The translations under genes were made by a program, and so were the position numbers. Positions 1 to 7,248 of a DNA stretch of 15,391 bases are shown here, piece by piece. Source of the stretch: UBA5287 sp041672395. Its GTDB lineage: Bacteria; Bacteroidota; Bacteroidia; Bacteroidales; Dysgonomonadaceae. Within the stretch, counting starts at the first letter, position 1. Each line of letters begins with the position of its first letter. The stretch lies in the NCBI GenBank assembly GCA_041672395.1, contig JBAYZS010000053.1, forward strand, positions 1 to 15,391, written 5' to 3'. The notes beneath the pieces were generated by a model, which did not search any database, was not told where the DNA came from, and saw only the letters and a list, made by a program, of their open reading frames with translations.

Positions 1-181
1 GATCATCTATCACACCAGGAATCAGATATAATCCCTGTGAATCAAATACTTCTGAATTATTAACGATTTGATCAGGAACATCATCTATGTATATTTGTGA
101 AATCCTTTCATGTTCAATTAGAACAGAACCAACATACCTTTTTCCATCGTTGATGATTGTTGCTTTGTATAACAGAATCAT
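1..181 (-). CDS. pyrC: Dihydroorotase, N-terminal part (cut by window edge)
   Basis: Dihydroorotase closes N-carbamoyl-aspartate to dihydroorotate in cytoplasmic pyrimidine synthesis. Only the first 60 codons are present, reading MILLYKATIINDGKRYVGSV at the start and LIPGVIDD at the end. The start ATG (179-181), the N-terminal beta-sandwich type sequence and the LxPGxID motif are typical of the amidohydrolase-fold dihydroorotases, in which the metal-binding HxH follows immediately; here it would lie just outside the window. The gene begins 4 bp after the glycosyltransferase stop, so the two are probably co-transcribed. This order (DPM1-like glycosyltransferase, then dihydroorotase) is common in Bacteroidales as I recall it. 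The alternative ATG at 184-186 gives only two codons before a stop. Other cyclic amidohydrolases (allantoinase, hydantoinase) share this N-terminus, but the context favours pyrC. Confidence 0.8.
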   Translation of the reverse strand, partial: MILLYKATIINDGKRYVGSVLIEHERISQIYIDDVPDQIVNNSEVFDSQGLYLIPGVIDD

Positions 182-185
182 GTCA

Positions 186-926
186 TTAATCTTGTTTTGG
201 TTTAATTTTACCAAATATCTTTCTCCATCTCAAGTTTATCACACCAAAAAATGCTTCTCCAAAAATACTTGTATTCATTTTTGAGACACCCAATCTGCGA
301 TTAACAAAAATAACTGACACCTCTTTAATCTTAAAACCTAATACAAACGCGCTATATTTCATTTCAATTTGAAAAGCATACCCTTTGAATTTGATATTGT
401 CCAAATCAATAGTTTCCAGTACTTTTCGTTTGTAACAAACAAACCCGGCTGTTGTGTCGTGAACCTTCAATCTGGTAATCATCTTAACATATTTCGATGC
501 AAAATAAGACATAAGAACCCGTCCCATCGGCCAGTTCACAACATTCACACCAGTAGAATAACGCGAGCCTATTGCAACATCGTATCCGTCAAGAGCGCAT
601 GCATCGTATAATCGAGGTAAATCGTAGGGATCATGGGAAAAATCAGCATCCATCTCAAATATATATTCATAATTTCTACTCAAAGCCCATTTAAAACCAT
701 GAATATAAGCTGTACCCAATCCTTGCTTCCCTTTACGTTCTTCTATATAAAGCCTTTTTGGAAACTCGTTCATCAAACGATAAACGATCGAAGCAGTCCC
801 ATCGGGAGAACCGTCATCAATAACCAATATATCAAAATTCTTATCCAATCCGAATACAGCCCGGATAATATTTTCAATATTTTCTTTCTCGTTATATGTT
901 GGTATAATTACTAAGCTGTCTGGCAT
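186..926 (-). CDS. Family 2 glycosyltransferase, polyprenol-phosphate mannosyltransferase (DPM1)-like
   Basis: Predicted 246-aa GT-A enzyme that moves a sugar from a nucleotide sugar to a polyprenyl phosphate at the inner face of the cytoplasmic membrane. Visible motifs, numbered from the ATG at 926, are VIIPTYNE (about 6-13), the nucleotide-binding DDGSPDG (37-43), the DxD-type metal site in EMDADFSHDP (DAD at 93-95), and a GSRY segment further on. There are no C-terminal transmembrane helices, as in soluble DPM1-type enzymes. The frame can be opened at a TTG (947), but that TTG overlaps a -7 promoter element (945-952), and family members begin directly before the VIIPTYNE strand, so the ATG at 926 is preferred. 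The gene is first in a unit with pyrC. The exact sugar and acceptor cannot be read from the sequence. Confidence 0.88.
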   Translation of the reverse strand: MPDSLVIIPTYNEKENIENIIRAVFGLDKNFDILVIDDGSPDGTASIVYRLMNEFPKRLYIEERKGKQGLGTAYIHGFKWALSRNYEYIFEMDADFSHDPYDLPRLYDACALDGYDVAIGSRYSTGVNVVNWPMGRVLMSYFASKYVKMITRLKVHDTTAGFVCYKRKVLETIDLDNIKFKGYAFQIEMKYSAFVLGFKIKEVSVIFVNRRLGVSKMNTSIFGEAFFGVINLRWRKIFGKIKPKQD

Positions 927-944
927 AAATTCTAAATGTTTCTT

Positions 945-952
945 CAAAAGTA
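945..952 (-). promoter_or_regulatory. Bacteroidota -7 element for the glycosyltransferase-pyrC unit
   Basis: On the minus strand this reads TACTTTTG, a full match to the TAnnTTTG consensus of the primary sigma factor in Bacteroidota. A transcript would begin about 5-8 nt downstream, near 937-940, leaving a short leader before the ATG at 926. A weak TTCG lies 23 bp upstream where the -33 TTTG would be expected. The location explains why the upstream TTG cannot be the start codon. Confidence 0.5.
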
Positions 953-1060
953 GTATTTTAAAATAATATTTGAAGTCGAAATATCGAAAATGTTAGATTT
1001 ATGTTTAAAACAAGACTTGATGACTCAGTTTTTTACTTCATAAATTAGTCCATTTTTTAG

Positions 1061-1068
1061 TATCTTTG
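1061..1068 (+). promoter_or_regulatory. Bacteroidota -7 element for the subtilase/PorV-like pair
   Basis: TATCTTTG is a full match to TAnnTTTG. It lies 53 bp before the ATG at 1122, so the leader would be about 45 nt. The -33 region is weak: only TTC occurs 21 bp upstream. The adjacent AT-rich segment 953-1060 separates this divergent unit from the glycosyltransferase promoter and holds nothing else I recognise. Confidence 0.5.
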
Positions 1069-1121
1069 TATAACAGCAATCAAAATGTATTCATTTAATA
1101 AAATTATTGGTCATTTTATAC

Positions 1122-3854
1122 ATGAGAACGATAAAAACGATCGTCTTATTACTCTTCATTTTCCTTTTAACAGGATGTAACTCTGAAGAATTAGTGTTTC
1201 AACTTTCAATTAAAAATCACTCAGACACATCAGAAACGTTATTAAATACAGGTAGCGGAAAAGAAATAGAAAAAGGAATAATACGTATAAAATTCTCAGA
1301 AAAAGAAGACGAAAATCTCTTTTATGACACGCAATCCGGACGATTGAAAAGCAGTCAGACAGATATTGAACTTTTTCTTCAAAGCATTGGTGCAGAAAGT
1401 ATTGAAAGAGTTTTTCCTAACGCAGGGAAATTCGAAGCACGAACACGCAAAGAAGGTTTGCATTTATGGTATGACATTACTTTCGATAAAACAAAGCCTA
1501 TTACTCGTGCCACTTCCGATGCTCGTCTGTTGTCAGGAATAGACATTGTAGAAGAAATCTATAACCCTACCCTTCCACCAACCCAGATAGAAATGGCTAC
1601 ATTGAAAAGATCTTCATCTTCAAGCTCTTTTTTTAATGATCCTTTTTTAGACTCACAATGGCATTATCATAATATCGGAGATATTCAAGGATCATCTCCC
1701 GGAGCCGATATTAATCTTTTTAAAGCATGGGAAGTTGAAAGCGGAAAACCTGACGTCATCGTTGCTATCGTTGATGGTGGTTTAGATACTAACCATGAAG
1801 ATTTGAAAGATAATTTATGGATTAATCAATATGAGTTCAACGGACTTCCAAATGTAGATGATGATAATAATGGTTTTCTAGACGATATATATGGATATAA
1901 CTTTGTATCAGAACAAAGCACTATTCTACCTCATTCACATGGTACGCATGTAGGAGGGACAGTCGCAGCTCGTAATAACAACGAGAAAGGAGTTGCCGGA
2001 GTTGCCGGCGGAGATGGTTCACCTCATAGTGGTATTCGAATGATAAGTTGTCAAATCTTTGAACATACAAGTGATCCACAAAAAGATCGTTCTGGAAATA
2101 CAGCAGCAGCCATCAAATATGGTGCAGACAATGGTGCTGTCATCAGTCAAAACTCATGGGGATATGAGTATCCCGGTTCAGGTTCAATGCCTGCATCCTT
2201 AAAAGCTGCTGTTGATTATTTTATCAAATATGCAGGGTGTGATAATGAGGGTAATCAACTTCCCAACTCGCCAATGAAAGGTGGAGTTGTAATTTTTGCG
2301 GCAGGAAATGACAATGAAGATTACAAAGCTTATCCTGCAGCATATCCACCAATCATCTCTGTTTCGGCAATGGCACCAAATTATAAGAAGTCATGGTACA
2401 CAAATAGAGGCGATTGGATAACTATTATGGCACCGGGTGGAGATAACAATTATCCTGGAGGAATGGTACTAAGCACATTACCGAACAATAGTTATGGATA
2501 TATGCAAGGCACATCCATGGCTAGTCCGCACGTATCAGGAGTAGCAGCATTAATAATTTCAAAGTATGGAGGTCAGGGGTTTACTAACGAAGCATTAAAA
2601 CAACATATTACTTTATCTTTGCTTCCAGTGGATATAAACGAAATAAATCCGGACTATAGCGGAAGATTAGGAAGGAGTTATATTGATGCTGAAAAATCAT
2701 TAGCAAAAAACTCCAACAAGTCTCCCGAAAATATTGCTTCAGTAGAATTGTCTGAAGGTTATAAATCTATTGATATAACTTGGGGAGCAGTATTAGATGA
2801 AGATGATGGCACAGCTTCCTATTATAAATTGTACTATTCAAATACATTGATATTAAATGACAATAATTACCAACAAGGCAAAGAAATTAAAATTAGCGGT
2901 TCTTCTTATAAACCCGGGGATAAAGTTAATTATACGCTTGAAGGACTGAGTTTAGACACCCATTATTCATTTGTACTGATAGCAGAAGATCGTTGGGGTC
3001 TTCAATCCGCACCGCTTTTATTTTTAGGAAAAACTAAAGTAAATCTACCACCTGTTTTATCCAGAAGTGGAGATAACCCCGTCAGGATTACCGGATATGA
3101 GATTTCGAAAGTTATGATAGAGGTGTTTGAACCCGATGGACAAGAATGGAATTATACTGTTACAGGAGAAACAAACGGAGTAACTTTTAAAAAAGAAAAA
3201 AGCGTAATAACACTAAGTTTTACTGCTTCAGGAGGAATTGGAAAACATTCACTCAACATTACTGTTACTGATATATATCAAGCAACTGAAACCATAGAAA
3301 TTACATATGAAATTTATGAGAATCACCCACCTCGATTGATAAAAACTTTTGAGAAAGAGTTTATTCCAATCAGTATGGTAGATTATCCCATTAATTTAAA
3401 TGAGTATTTCACTGATGATGACGGACATGATGTTTCTTATATGGTTAGATCGTTGAATACAAACATATTGCAAGCTTCCATTTCCAACAATTTATTACAT
3501 TTAAATCCATTAGGAATTGGCATCTCAAAGATTGAGATAACAGCAATTGACTCACATAATTCCAGGACTACAACCACAGCCAATTTTCAAATTGCATCTA
3601 ATGATTTGGTATATCTTGTCTACCCAGTTCCTGTAAATACAATTTTAAATATTCGATTAGGAAATGTCGTTAATGATGCGATAATAACTATCAGTACAAA
3701 TACCGGGAGACTCGAGATGAAGAAAAATATGAATGTTAATAATGACAAAGAACGCTTAGTACAACTTGATGTATCATGGTTATCTGGAGGCACCTATATT
3801 TTGCAAGTAGATGCAAACGGTAGGAATTACAAACAACTTTTCATCAAATACTAA
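1122..3854 (+). CDS. S8 subtilisin-like protease, lipoprotein signal plus T9SS type A-like C-terminal domain
   Basis: Predicted 910-aa exported serine protease. The start is the ATG at 1122; the in-frame TTG at 1107 would place charge-poor residues before the signal. Residues 1-19 form an SPII signal with lipobox LLTGC (Cys19), followed by NSEE, which resembles a Bacteroidota surface-export signal. A propeptide-like region runs to about residue 175. The peptidase domain has Asp218 (VDGG), His273 (SHGTHVGG), oxyanion Asn396 (AAGND) and Ser465 (GTSMASPH), so it should be active. A fibronectin III-like domain follows (about 535-640), then two Ig/cadherin-like domains (about 640-828). Residues 829-910 look like a Por secretion tail: YPVP, an NTGRLEMK segment, SGGTYILQV and a terminal KQLFIKY. 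A PorV-like gene follows after 7 bp. Having both a lipid anchor signal and a T9SS-type tail is odd. Confidence 0.9.
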   Translation: MRTIKTIVLLLFIFLLTGCNSEELVFQLSIKNHSDTSETLLNTGSGKEIEKGIIRIKFSEKEDENLFYDTQSGRLKSSQTDIELFLQSIGAESIERVFPNAGKFEARTRKEGLHLWYDITFDKTKPITRATSDARLLSGIDIVEEIYNPTLPPTQIEMATLKRSSSSSSFFNDPFLDSQWHYHNIGDIQGSSPGADINLFKAWEVESGKPDVIVAIVDGGLDTNHEDLKDNLWINQYEFNGLPNVDDDNNGFLDDIYGYNFVSEQSTILPHSHGTHVGGTVAARNNNEKGVAGVAGGDGSPHSGIRMISCQIFEHTSDPQKDRSGNTAAAIKYGADNGAVISQNSWGYEYPGSGSMPASLKAAVDYFIKYAGCDNEGNQLPNSPMKGGVVIFAAGNDNEDYKAYPAAYPPIISVSAMAPNYKKSWYTNRGDWITIMAPGGDNNYPGGMVLSTLPNNSYGYMQGTSMASPHVSGVAALIISKYGGQGFTNEALKQHITLSLLPVDINEINPDYSGRLGRSYIDAEKSLAKNSNKSPENIASVELSEGYKSIDITWGAVLDEDDGTASYYKLYYSNTLILNDNNYQQGKEIKISGSSYKPGDKVNYTLEGLSLDTHYSFVLIAEDRWGLQSAPLLFLGKTKVNLPPVLSRSGDNPVRITGYEISKVMIEVFEPDGQEWNYTVTGETNGVTFKKEKSVITLSFTASGGIGKHSLNITVTDIYQATETIEITYEIYENHPPRLIKTFEKEFIPISMVDYPINLNEYFTDDDGHDVSYMVRSLNTNILQASISNNLLHLNPLGIGISKIEITAIDSHNSRTTTTANFQIASNDLVYLVYPVPVNTILNIRLGNVVNDAIITISTNTGRLEMKKNMNVNNDKERLVQLDVSWLSGGTYILQVDANGRNYKQLFIKY

Positions 3855-3861
3855 CTTAAAT

Positions 3862-4803
3862 ATGATTGCAAACAAAAAGATATTACTACTAATCCTATTA
3901 ATATGCGTTTTTACAACTACAATGGTGGCTCAGTCAAATCGTTCCTTACCATTTTTAGAAGTAAATTCAGATACCCGTACTTCAGGAATGGGAAATACCA
4001 ACATGGGAGAGTCCGAAAGCATGTATTTATACACTAATCCCACATCTATTTTTCATAAAGAAGATAAATTCTATAGTTCATATTCTATCGGAATTTACCC
4101 TGAAATTGAGAATAACAGACAACTCTTCCATACCGTTTCTGCTGGTTTTAAAATAGCAGATAAACATGCATTGATGATAGGATTGAGGTCGCTCTCCGGA
4201 TATGAAGTAATCAGTATGGATGAAGAAGGAGGACTTGAGTCCCTTTATCCAATAGACAAAGCAATAGACCTAGCATACACTTTACAGATCACGCCTAATT
4301 TTTCCACCTATTTTGGAGGGAGCTATATCCATTCAGATCTAGGAAAAGTAGCCACTACATTAGGATTAAATGCCGGAGCTTATTATTATAACCAGTACCA
4401 AACCCACAGCAATTACGGTTATTACACTTTAGGCATATCAATAAACGATTTGGGAGGTAAAGTAAAATACGGAAATGACGTTAACGAAACTGCCCTACCA
4501 ACCTCAATAGGTTTCGGTGGAAGTCTTCTATTTCCAATTCAGACAAATCACTCTATACAAGTAGCTTTAACTAACCGATATTACATGTTACCTTCTGATG
4601 CAAGTGAATTTTCCACAGGTTTAGGTCTTGAATACGAATTATTCAACACAGTATCTTTACGAACCGGTTATTTTTGGAGTAAAGAAATGAATTATCTCAC
4701 CATGGGATTAGGATGTAATATTAAGTCTTTACGCTTAGATGCAGCTTATCAGAAAGGTAATTTGAACAATTTATATCAATTAGGTGCTCACATTCAATTC
4801 TGA
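3862..4803 (+). CDS. PorV/PorQ-like outer-membrane beta-barrel protein
   Basis: Predicted 313-aa outer-membrane protein. The start is the ATG at 3862, 7 bp after the subtilase stop; an in-frame ATG at 3811 lies inside the subtilase gene and would put non-signal residues ahead of the hydrophobic core. Residues 1-24 are a signal peptide with likely cleavage after VAQ. The mature N-terminus (LPFLEVNSDTRTSGMGNTNM) matches the FLEI.PDARAAGMG-type opening of the PorV/PorQ family. The rest alternates short aromatic/glycine-rich strands and ends in HIQF, a C-terminal aromatic as in barrel proteins. In Porphyromonas gingivalis PorV binds the C-terminal signal of T9SS cargo and shuttles it to the sortase PorU. 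Next to a subtilase with such a tail, I infer a dedicated shuttle or partner. A FadL-like role not linked to the protease is the alternative. Confidence 0.78.
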   Translation: MIANKKILLLILLICVFTTTMVAQSNRSLPFLEVNSDTRTSGMGNTNMGESESMYLYTNPTSIFHKEDKFYSSYSIGIYPEIENNRQLFHTVSAGFKIADKHALMIGLRSLSGYEVISMDEEGGLESLYPIDKAIDLAYTLQITPNFSTYFGGSYIHSDLGKVATTLGLNAGAYYYNQYQTHSNYGYYTLGISINDLGGKVKYGNDVNETALPTSIGFGGSLLFPIQTNHSIQVALTNRYYMLPSDASEFSTGLGLEYELFNTVSLRTGYFWSKEMNYLTMGLGCNIKSLRLDAAYQKGNLNNLYQLGAHIQF

Positions 4804-5008
4804 TTCTAGCTTTCTTCAAATTATTTTTATCATTTAGCCTAAACTCACATTCATAAACAACTCCGTATCTTGAATCCAGCACCTTAGTAAACGTAACGTT
4901 TTCACCCAGAGTTATAGAATATTCGAAATACTTATCACAATTAAACTCGTAAGAACCAGTTGTAAGTTCAGAACCAACTCCAACTGGTCCTACGAGTTTA
5001 ATTATATC
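4721..5008 (-). pseudogene. Open, coding-like frame after the DUF4302 stop; possible gene remnant
   Basis: Directly after the DUF4302 stop codon (5009-5011) the same reading frame stays open for 95 codons to a TAA at 4721-4723, overlapping the end of the PorV-like gene antisense from 4803. There is no good start codon near its beginning. The first 68 or so codons look coding: about two thirds start with a purine, and the translation has beta-rich stretches such as GSELTTGSYEFNCDKYF, SITLGENVTFTKV and YGVVYECEFRLNDKN. I recognise no family. It could be the 3' part of a lost lipoprotein gene, an ancestral extension of DUF4302 cut by a stop mutation, or chance. A strong inverted repeat lies inside it, which argues for an untranslated terminator region. 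Confidence is low. Confidence 0.3.
4939..5003. terminator. Long inverted repeat between convergent units, probable bidirectional terminator
   Basis: Left arm 4939-4962 and right arm 4981-5003 pair over 13 bp without mismatch (AATTAAACTCGTA against its complement), then across a small AGA/GG bulge over 8 more bp (ACCAGTTG), around an 18-nt loop. It begins 6 bp beyond the stop of the DUF4302 gene and lies between the convergent PorV-like and DUF4302 genes. The stem ends in T/A-rich bases on both sides, but neither strand has a long clean T run, so termination strength is uncertain. Confidence 0.5.
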
Positions 5009-6316
5009 TTATTTAGTGTAAGGTAGAATCACCTCTTCCTTAAATAAGATTATTGTATTATTTGGAGTATCAACATCCGTTAGTTTTATCCAAGTTGGTT
5101 TCTTATCATTATCCGAAGAAAGAGTGAAAGTTCTGGGAGTGGACAAAGCAATAGGATTTATTAAATAATTAAACCTTGCATTACTATAATACCAAACACC
5201 ATTTCCTACACCTATACCGGCGAAAGTATAAGTCACTTCATCGCTACCCGATAGTTCATAATTATATACAAGTACACCAATATATAAACTACCACCATCA
5301 GTCGATCCAAAAGAAAAACCATAAGTTTTGTTATCACCTGAATATTTTCCCATATATGCGTAATACAACTGTTCACCAATTAAATCCAATCCATTAGTTT
5401 TGGTATAGTTCCAATAAGTTTTACCAAAATCACCAAGTCCGCTATATTTGAAAAACCAATCACCATCAACCAACAGTTCATTCAGAGGTGGATAAATAAC
5501 AACCAATTTTGAATCACCATTATCAGCCGTAAAAAAATCCTGTCCCCCTTCACTTTTAAAAGTAAACTCATTTATAGTTTGACCTAATATATTCAAAGGA
5601 CTATATAATTTATATCCAGTCTCCTTAAGGATAAAAGGAGCCTTTACAGTCTCTTCTATACCTTCATCATTAGTGAATGTAAAAAGTAACAAACGGTTAG
5701 AAGCTTTTACAGGAAAAGATTTTCCATTTGTCTGATATTCAAAATTCGTAAATGATAAATTCTCTTTCACTTGCGCCAATCTGGTCAAATATTCTGTCCA
5801 GTTCACCGACTCAGGGAATGGAGTCATTACAATTTTGTTACCTGTTTTCTTTCCTTTCAAAATTACCGAATCAGCAGTAGCTTTCATAACGAGGAACTCA
5901 AAATCGCCCCCCATACCAATTCCATTAGATCCAAGACCCGATACAGAAGCATCTGGGTTTGAATAAAAATGAAAGATTTCATTATAAGAATCAAAAGTAA
6001 GCACAGGTCCGGCACTTTGTTTCAATGAATAATAGCTCGCCACTTTTTCTTCCGGATCAGCATTCTCACCCGAGAAAGTAGCTTTATCATCTGTAAAAGA
6101 TACCAGCAAGTTGTAGCCCCCATAAGATTGCTGTGCTTCTGGATAAAACTCCATCAGCCACCCATTTTTTGCACCTTTCAACACATCCTGATGTTGTTCT
6201 AAAGCAGCATCCACTCTGTTTGCCGCCGAATCATCAAACAGATCCTCTACCTCTGGTGTACAGGAAAAGAGCATCAATGCCGATAAAAGATAAAATATAT
6301 TGAATATTTTTTTCAT
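5009..6316 (-). CDS. DUF4302-family lipoprotein of a SusCD locus
   Basis: Predicted 435-aa lipoprotein. The start is the ATG at 6316; the upstream TTG at 6325 only adds MGI. The signal MKKIFNIFYLLSALMLFSC has its lipobox Cys at 19 and an acidic stretch (TPEVEDLFDD) after it. The DUF4302 hallmark is the opening after the anchor: a helical AALEQHQDVLKGAKNGWLME segment followed by FYPEAQQSYGGYN, then repeated hydrophobic/aromatic beta segments. The family has no assigned biochemical role. It recurs as the last gene of loci with SusC, SusD and the HExxH lipoprotein, so it is probably a cell-surface accessory that binds or presents the substrate. It starts 29 bp after the metallohydrolase gene and shares its operon. 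A coding-like open frame continues past its stop. Confidence 0.82.
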   Translation of the reverse strand: MKKIFNIFYLLSALMLFSCTPEVEDLFDDSAANRVDAALEQHQDVLKGAKNGWLMEFYPEAQQSYGGYNLLVSFTDDKATFSGENADPEEKVASYYSLKQSAGPVLTFDSYNEIFHFYSNPDASVSGLGSNGIGMGGDFEFLVMKATADSVILKGKKTGNKIVMTPFPESVNWTEYLTRLAQVKENLSFTNFEYQTNGKSFPVKASNRLLLFTFTNDEGIEETVKAPFILKETGYKLYSPLNILGQTINEFTFKSEGGQDFFTADNGDSKLVVIYPPLNELLVDGDWFFKYSGLGDFGKTYWNYTKTNGLDLIGEQLYYAYMGKYSGDNKTYGFSFGSTDGGSLYIGVLVYNYELSGSDEVTYTFAGIGVGNGVWYYSNARFNYLINPIALSTPRTFTLSSDNDKKPTWIKLTDVDTPNNTIILFKEEVILPYTK

Positions 6317-6345
6317 AATTCCCAAATTATAAGTTAGTTGTAATG

Positions 6346-7224
6346 TTAATTCAATGATGTTAAATCGAGCGTTTCAACTTCAGAAGTGCGACGTAGAACA
6401 ATGGTTCTCATTTGTTCAAGATCGATATTCCAATTCACCATCATATAATCTTTAACTATTGCAAATTTCTCTTGGATCTTACTTGCACCAGACTCACCTG
6501 CTCTTGTTAATAACGATTGCCAATGTTCCTCAGTATTTGTAACATAAACAGCAATTATTTCAACAAAATCCTCTTGTGTTTCTGAGCTGCCATATGGAGA
6601 AATAAAACCCATTTGCAGTGCTTCGTCATCAGATACATTTACCCAGCTTGAAGATTGATAATCAGAAGCCGAGATCAAATTAAAATCAGTAGTATAATTT
6701 TTTGTTTGATGTAAAATATGCGCGAATTCGTGATGCATTGTTTTAAAATACCAGTAATTGAGCATTTCAATGTCTGGTTCCTGCTCATCCAACATATTAA
6801 CATTATACAAAGTGATTTTAAGACCACCTTCAGCCGTACCCAAGACAATCGATCCCTGTGAATTATATGCAGGAGACCCTACAAGATGAAACATTCTCGG
6901 GCTATATTTTGCCAGGAATTGAGTACCTAATAACTCTTGGTAAACATCAATCCAAAGATGTTTCACCAACTTAGCCAGTGCAATAGCTTTTTCACTTTTT
7001 GCCGGTGATAAATTATAAGTATTATTCGATTCCTTTTCATCAAATTTATATTTAAATTGAATATTGTAAGGAACAGTATAATTCTGATAAAGCCACTTAT
7101 CAAATTCATCTTGTACTTGAGTCTCTGTATCGAAAATACTTTTGCTATCAAGTTCCTCTTCACTGCAAGACCACAAAAATGCAGAAGCAATGATTAATAA
7201 TATTACGTATCTTATATGTTTCAT
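6346..7224 (-). CDS. Substrate import-associated zinc metallohydrolase lipoprotein
   Basis: Predicted 292-aa lipoprotein with lipobox FLWSC (Cys20), followed by SEEELD, which favours surface display. The zinc-metallopeptidase-like HExxH motif is at His165-Glu166-Phe-Ala-His169 (MHHEFAHILHQ); a further His172 gives HExxHxxH. A later acidic helix (QEDFVEIIAVYV) could supply the third ligand, as in gluzincin-like enzymes. This combination and the position directly after SusC/SusD match the family I know as the substrate import-associated zinc metallohydrolase lipoproteins (TIGR04549-type). The substrate has not been established. It probably cleaves or trims the ligand taken up by the upstream porin; a peptide or protein ligand is my inference from the motif only. 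The start is the ATG at 7224, 24 bp after the SusD-like gene. Confidence 0.85.
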   Translation of the reverse strand: MKHIRYVILLIIASAFLWSCSEEELDSKSIFDTETQVQDEFDKWLYQNYTVPYNIQFKYKFDEKESNNTYNLSPAKSEKAIALAKLVKHLWIDVYQELLGTQFLAKYSPRMFHLVGSPAYNSQGSIVLGTAEGGLKITLYNVNMLDEQEPDIEMLNYWYFKTMHHEFAHILHQTKNYTTDFNLISASDYQSSSWVNVSDDEALQMGFISPYGSSETQEDFVEIIAVYVTNTEEHWQSLLTRAGESGASKIQEKFAIVKDYMMVNWNIDLEQMRTIVLRRTSEVETLDLTSLN

Positions 7225-7248
7225 ACGATTATTTATATTTAATTGTGA

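Noticed and set aside
87..914. Plus-strand frames opposite pyrC and the glycosyltransferase
   Set aside because: The minus-strand products are unambiguous and the plus-strand translations resemble no protein family.
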